Below, piece after piece: positions 41,002 through 43,154 of a stretch of DNA of 43,154 nucleotides. This DNA comes from CAIWAH01 sp043755815. GTDB taxonomy: Bacteria > Verrucomicrobiota > Verrucomicrobiia > Limisphaerales > UBA9464. The DNA is taken from the NCBI GenBank assembly GCA_043755815.1, contig JAYUSF010000230.1, positions 1 to 43,154 on the forward strand. The letters are read 5' to 3'. A program made the translations under genes and the position numbers. The first letter of the stretch is position 1. Every line of letters starts with the position of its first letter. The notes under the pieces are model-generated. The model was not told the DNA's origin, ran no database searches, and saw only the letters and a program-made list of their open reading frames with translations.

Positions 41002-41065
41002 GCAGCGGCCACAACCGAACGTTCCGTGGCGGCCAGCGCCTCGGTTCAGTGACCGACCAACGGCG

Positions 41066-41093
41066 CTTGCAGGGACCGGGTTCGACGCCAATC
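41066..41093 (+). promoter_or_regulatory. Candidate promoter of the EVE-domain gene
   Basis: TTGCAG (41066-41071) and CAATCT (41088-41093) are 16 bases apart. The predicted transcription start falls about 1 nt before the ATG at 41101, another leaderless-type arrangement. Confidence 0.35.
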
Positions 41094-41100
41094 TCCCTCC

Positions 41101-41520
41101 ATGCCGAAACAATACTGGCTCGTGAAACAGGAGCCCGACAGCTACGCGTGGACGGCGTTCGTCGCCGACGGGAAGGCCGCGTGGACCGGCGTCCGGAATT
41201 TTCAGGCACGGAACAGCCTTCGCGCGATGAAGACCGGCGACTTGGTCCTCTATTACCACAGCAACGTGGGCAAGGAAGTGGTCGGCCTCGCCAAGGTTGT
41301 GACGGAAGCCTACGCCGACCCCACCGCCGAGGACGGTGACTGGTCCTGCGTGGACCTCGTGCCGGTCAAACCGCTCAAGCAGGCGGTGACCCTAGCGCAA
41401 CTCAAGACGGACGCAGCGACCCAGGATATGCTCCTCGTGAAGCATTCGCGGCTGAGCGTAATGCCGATCAGCGAGCCCGTATTTCGCCGAGTGCTGGAGC
41501 TGGGCGGGACGAAGGCTTGA
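41101..41520 (+). CDS. EVE domain-containing protein
   Basis: A 139-residue protein consisting almost entirely of an EVE (PUA-like) domain, related to eukaryotic THYN1. Motifs include YWLVKQEPDSYAW, GVRNFQARNSLRAMKTGDLV, LYYHSNVGKEVVGLAKV and the C-terminal SRLSVMPISE. The YTH/ASCH-related aromatic cage is thought to bind modified bases; some bacterial EVE proteins associate with defence, others with tRNA modification. Nothing adjacent indicates which applies here. Confidence 0.95.
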   Translation: MPKQYWLVKQEPDSYAWTAFVADGKAAWTGVRNFQARNSLRAMKTGDLVLYYHSNVGKEVVGLAKVVTEAYADPTAEDGDWSCVDLVPVKPLKQAVTLAQLKTDAATQDMLLVKHSRLSVMPISEPVFRRVLELGGTKA

Positions 41521-41570
41521 GGCTTCAAGACTTCTAGGGCGACCCGGATTTGGCGCTGGGGCAGGCGAAC

Positions 41571-42479
41571 TCAGGAGCCACCTTTCAAGACCGCCAGCGC
41601 CGTCCGGATGGCCGCGGCCCGGTTTTCGATCTGCAGCTTTTCGAGAATGTGTTCGACATGCTTTTCCACCGTGCGGCGCGCCGAGCTGAGGATGAGGCCA
41701 ATCTCAGCGTTGGTCTTGCCTTCACTGAGCCAGAAGAGGACTTCCGCCTCACGCGGCGTGAGCCCGAGAGTCAGCAGCGCATTCGGGCCGAGCGAGGTGT
41801 TGGACTGCAGCTCGATCACGAGCGGTTCGCCCCATCCGCCCGTAAGCGGTCGGGCGCTCAGCCCCGGAGCGACTTCGGCGGAAGGCGAATCACGGTCGGA
41901 GAAAAGAGCCTGGAGCTCCTTGGGAAGATTGCCAGGCAAGACCGCCGGAAAACTGCGCGTGAGCAGCGTCTGGGCAAGCCGCGTCGCGAACAGGATTCGT
42001 CCCTCGGGACTCACCACCATCAGCGCGCGGTCCAGCGAGTCGCGGAGTTGTTCCTCGGCATCACGACGCATTTCCAATTCGTCCGCCAGTTCGCGCTGGA
42101 GCCGCGCGATACGGAGATGGGTGCGCACCCGCGCCAACACTTCGGGGGTTTGGATCGGCTTGGTCACGTAATCCACCGCCCCGGCGTCGAGCGCCCGGAC
42201 CTTTTCGTCGAGTTCGTTGACCGCCGTAAGGAAGATGATGGGCAGGTCAACGCAGGCGGGCTGCGCCTTGATGCGTTTGCAGACCTCCATGCCGTCCATC
42301 CCGGGAAGCATGTAGTCGAGCAGCACAAGCTCAGGTATTTCGTGCCGGAGCTGCGCGAGCGCGCTCTCGCCCGATTCAGCCACCAGGACGCGGTGACCTG
42401 CCTGGGTTAGCGCGTCAAAGAGCAGCCCTAGGTTGGCGGGCGTGTCATCGACAACCAGAATGGTGGCCGAAGTGCTCAT
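41571..42479 (-). CDS. Response regulator with REC, PAS-like and LuxR-type HTH domains
   Basis: A 302-residue regulator. The receiver domain (residues 1-125) has the acidic pair D11-D12, phospho-acceptor D55 (ELVLLDYMLPGMDG), T85 and K107 (DYVTKPIQ). A coiled segment (LQRELADELEMRRDAEEQL) leads into a PAS-like region (VVSPEGRILFATRLAQ). The C-terminal LuxR-type helix-turn-helix (LTPREAEVLFWLSEGKTNAEIG, RTVEKHVEHILEKL) should bind DNA. The ATG at 42479 is chosen to begin at the REC domain. No histidine kinase is in the window. Confidence 0.93.
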   Translation of the reverse strand: MSTSATILVVDDTPANLGLLFDALTQAGHRVLVAESGESALAQLRHEIPELVLLDYMLPGMDGMEVCKRIKAQPACVDLPIIFLTAVNELDEKVRALDAGAVDYVTKPIQTPEVLARVRTHLRIARLQRELADELEMRRDAEEQLRDSLDRALMVVSPEGRILFATRLAQTLLTRSFPAVLPGNLPKELQALFSDRDSPSAEVAPGLSARPLTGGWGEPLVIELQSNTSLGPNALLTLGLTPREAEVLFWLSEGKTNAEIGLILSSARRTVEKHVEHILEKLQIENRAAAIRTALAVLKGGS

Positions 42480-42796
42480 GGTTCGGTGAAACGGGCGCAC
42501 AACCGTCCGCAAATGGCGGCGAACGGATCACCACCGGCATCGGCCTCTTTCCTTGAAATCATGACGGAGAAACCGTGGCTCATCTTGCAAAGCGTGGCCA
42601 GTCCGGGCCGAAGCGCAAGGCTGCCACCGTAACCAAAGGCCGCACCAGCGAAGCCCAACCTTTCCCCCTACCGCGCGTCGGAGCGAATCCGCCGTGGTTT
42701 CTTAGGAATTCGCCGATTCGCTCAGAGCGCGGGCCGGTCCGTCCCGCGCAGAGGTTGGTTGGAGCATTGATGGACGCTTCACCTGAGAGGCCGCGT
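42480..42796. other. Intergenic stretch between response regulator and B12-binding gene
   Basis: About 317 bases without a gene I can support. A 60-codon minus-strand frame (42476-42658, TTG start) overlaps the regulator start in ATGA fashion but shows no recognisable domain. No terminator or clear promoter was seen. Confidence 0.4.
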
Positions 42797-43154
42797 TCAA
42801 TGCTTGCCTTGGCGAAGCATGTCGAGCGCAGCGGTCAGTTCATCCAGATTGGCGCAAATGATGGCCTGCATCGCTTCCAATGCCTGTCGGTAGGCACCAC
42901 AGGCACGGCCTCCCGCCAATATCGCCACGGGTTCCGGGAGCAGCCGTCGAAGGCGAGCAAGTTCAGTCGGCAGGGTGGGGTCATCTTCGGGATGCACGAG
43001 GCTGATCGCGACGGCCCGCACGCCGGCTTGCCGCGCCGCGCTCACAATTTCCTCCGAGGGAAGCGAAGGTCCCAGGTAGACCACCCGCCAGCCATGCGCT
43101 GACGCGCAAGCCGAAGCCAGGACCGCACCCAGTTCATGTAGCTGCCCCGCAGGT
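42797..43154 (-). CDS. Cobalamin-binding domain protein, CarH/MerR-type (5' end outside window)
   Basis: The last about 118 codons of a minus-strand gene that continues past the right edge. The reading frame is open to the edge. The visible part is a B12-binding Rossmann domain: GQLHELG at the edge, with the His that would coordinate cobalt from below, then SAHGWRVVYLGPSLPSEEIV, AISLVHPEDDP and AILAGGRACG. This arrangement is typical of MerR-family B12-dependent photoreceptor regulators (CarH/LitR) and their relatives. The DNA-binding part would lie outside the window, so the regulator call is inference; a methyltransferase-associated B12 protein is less likely. Confidence 0.75.
   Translation of the reverse strand, partial: PAGQLHELGAVLASACASAHGWRVVYLGPSLPSEEIVSAARQAGVRAVAISLVHPEDDPTLPTELARLRRLLPEPVAILAGGRACGAYRQALEAMQAIICANLDELTAALDMLRQGKH

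Noticed and set aside
42476..42658. 60-residue minus-strand frame overlapping the response regulator start (ATGA)
   Set aside because: TTG start, no domain, ribosome-binding-like G-rich bases directly touch the start; the overlap may be chance.

Overview
The window is 43 kb of GC-rich chromosomal DNA, most probably from a member of the Verrucomicrobiota. The phylum is inferred from gene content: a TIGR04073-type exosortase-associated lipoprotein, a Tol-Pal operon with an extra zinc-ribbon gene, twin tatA genes with an unusually long tatC, a CE15-type esterase beside a sulfatase, few clear Shine-Dalgarno sites, and several promoter-like hexamers placed so close to start codons that leaderless transcription looks common. 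No phage, insertion sequence, integrase or CRISPR array was seen.

Region 1 (1-8.4 kb). A secreted protein with Asp-rich thrombospondin-type-3 repeats runs off the left edge. It is followed by tRNA-Ser(GCU) with its own promoter and terminator, a YidR-like (DUF3748) lipoprotein, an outer-membrane beta-barrel protein, seryl-tRNA synthetase (preceded by a 32-bp perfect palindrome), and a large DUF2142-like membrane protein with a structured 5' leader.

Region 2 (8.3-12.6 kb). A tightly overlapped manganese/iron ABC importer operon (binding lipoprotein, ATPase, two permeases) is divergent from an MntR-type regulator. An 11-bp AT-rich word in the shared control region recurs upstream of the outer-membrane protein at 4.2 kb. 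This suggests one metal regulon with an outer-membrane entry step.

Region 3 (12.7-19.2 kb). This holds a complete Tol-Pal envelope system (tolQ, zinc-ribbon membrane protein, tolR, TolA/TonB-like, tolB, pal), a clear terminator, then tatA-tatA-tatC and the TIGR04073 lipoprotein with its terminator.

Region 4 (19.3-24.5 kb). Housekeeping genes: ispE on the plus strand, and trpA, manC and tex on the minus strand, with trpA and manC translationally overlapped.

Region 5 (24.6-35.5 kb). A six-gene defence operon on the minus strand: hsdR, hsdM, hsdS, an AlbA_2/Schlafen plus HATPase protein, a DUF3696 OLD/ABC-like ATPase, and a 309-residue protein of uncertain family with a possible phospholipase-D-like/MIT_C-like C-terminus. 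All gene junctions overlap or are 12 bp or less. A divergent LysR-type regulator with an 11-bp perfect inverted repeat in the shared promoter may control it. This is the best candidate for an undescribed system.

Region 6 (35.5-43.2 kb). An exported carbohydrate set (Tat-lipoprotein aldose epimerase, a 91-residue protein, sulfatase, CE15-like glucuronoyl esterase), a repetitive DUF4097 protein, an EVE-domain protein, a LuxR-type response regulator, and the C-terminal part of a cobalamin-binding regulator cut by the right edge.
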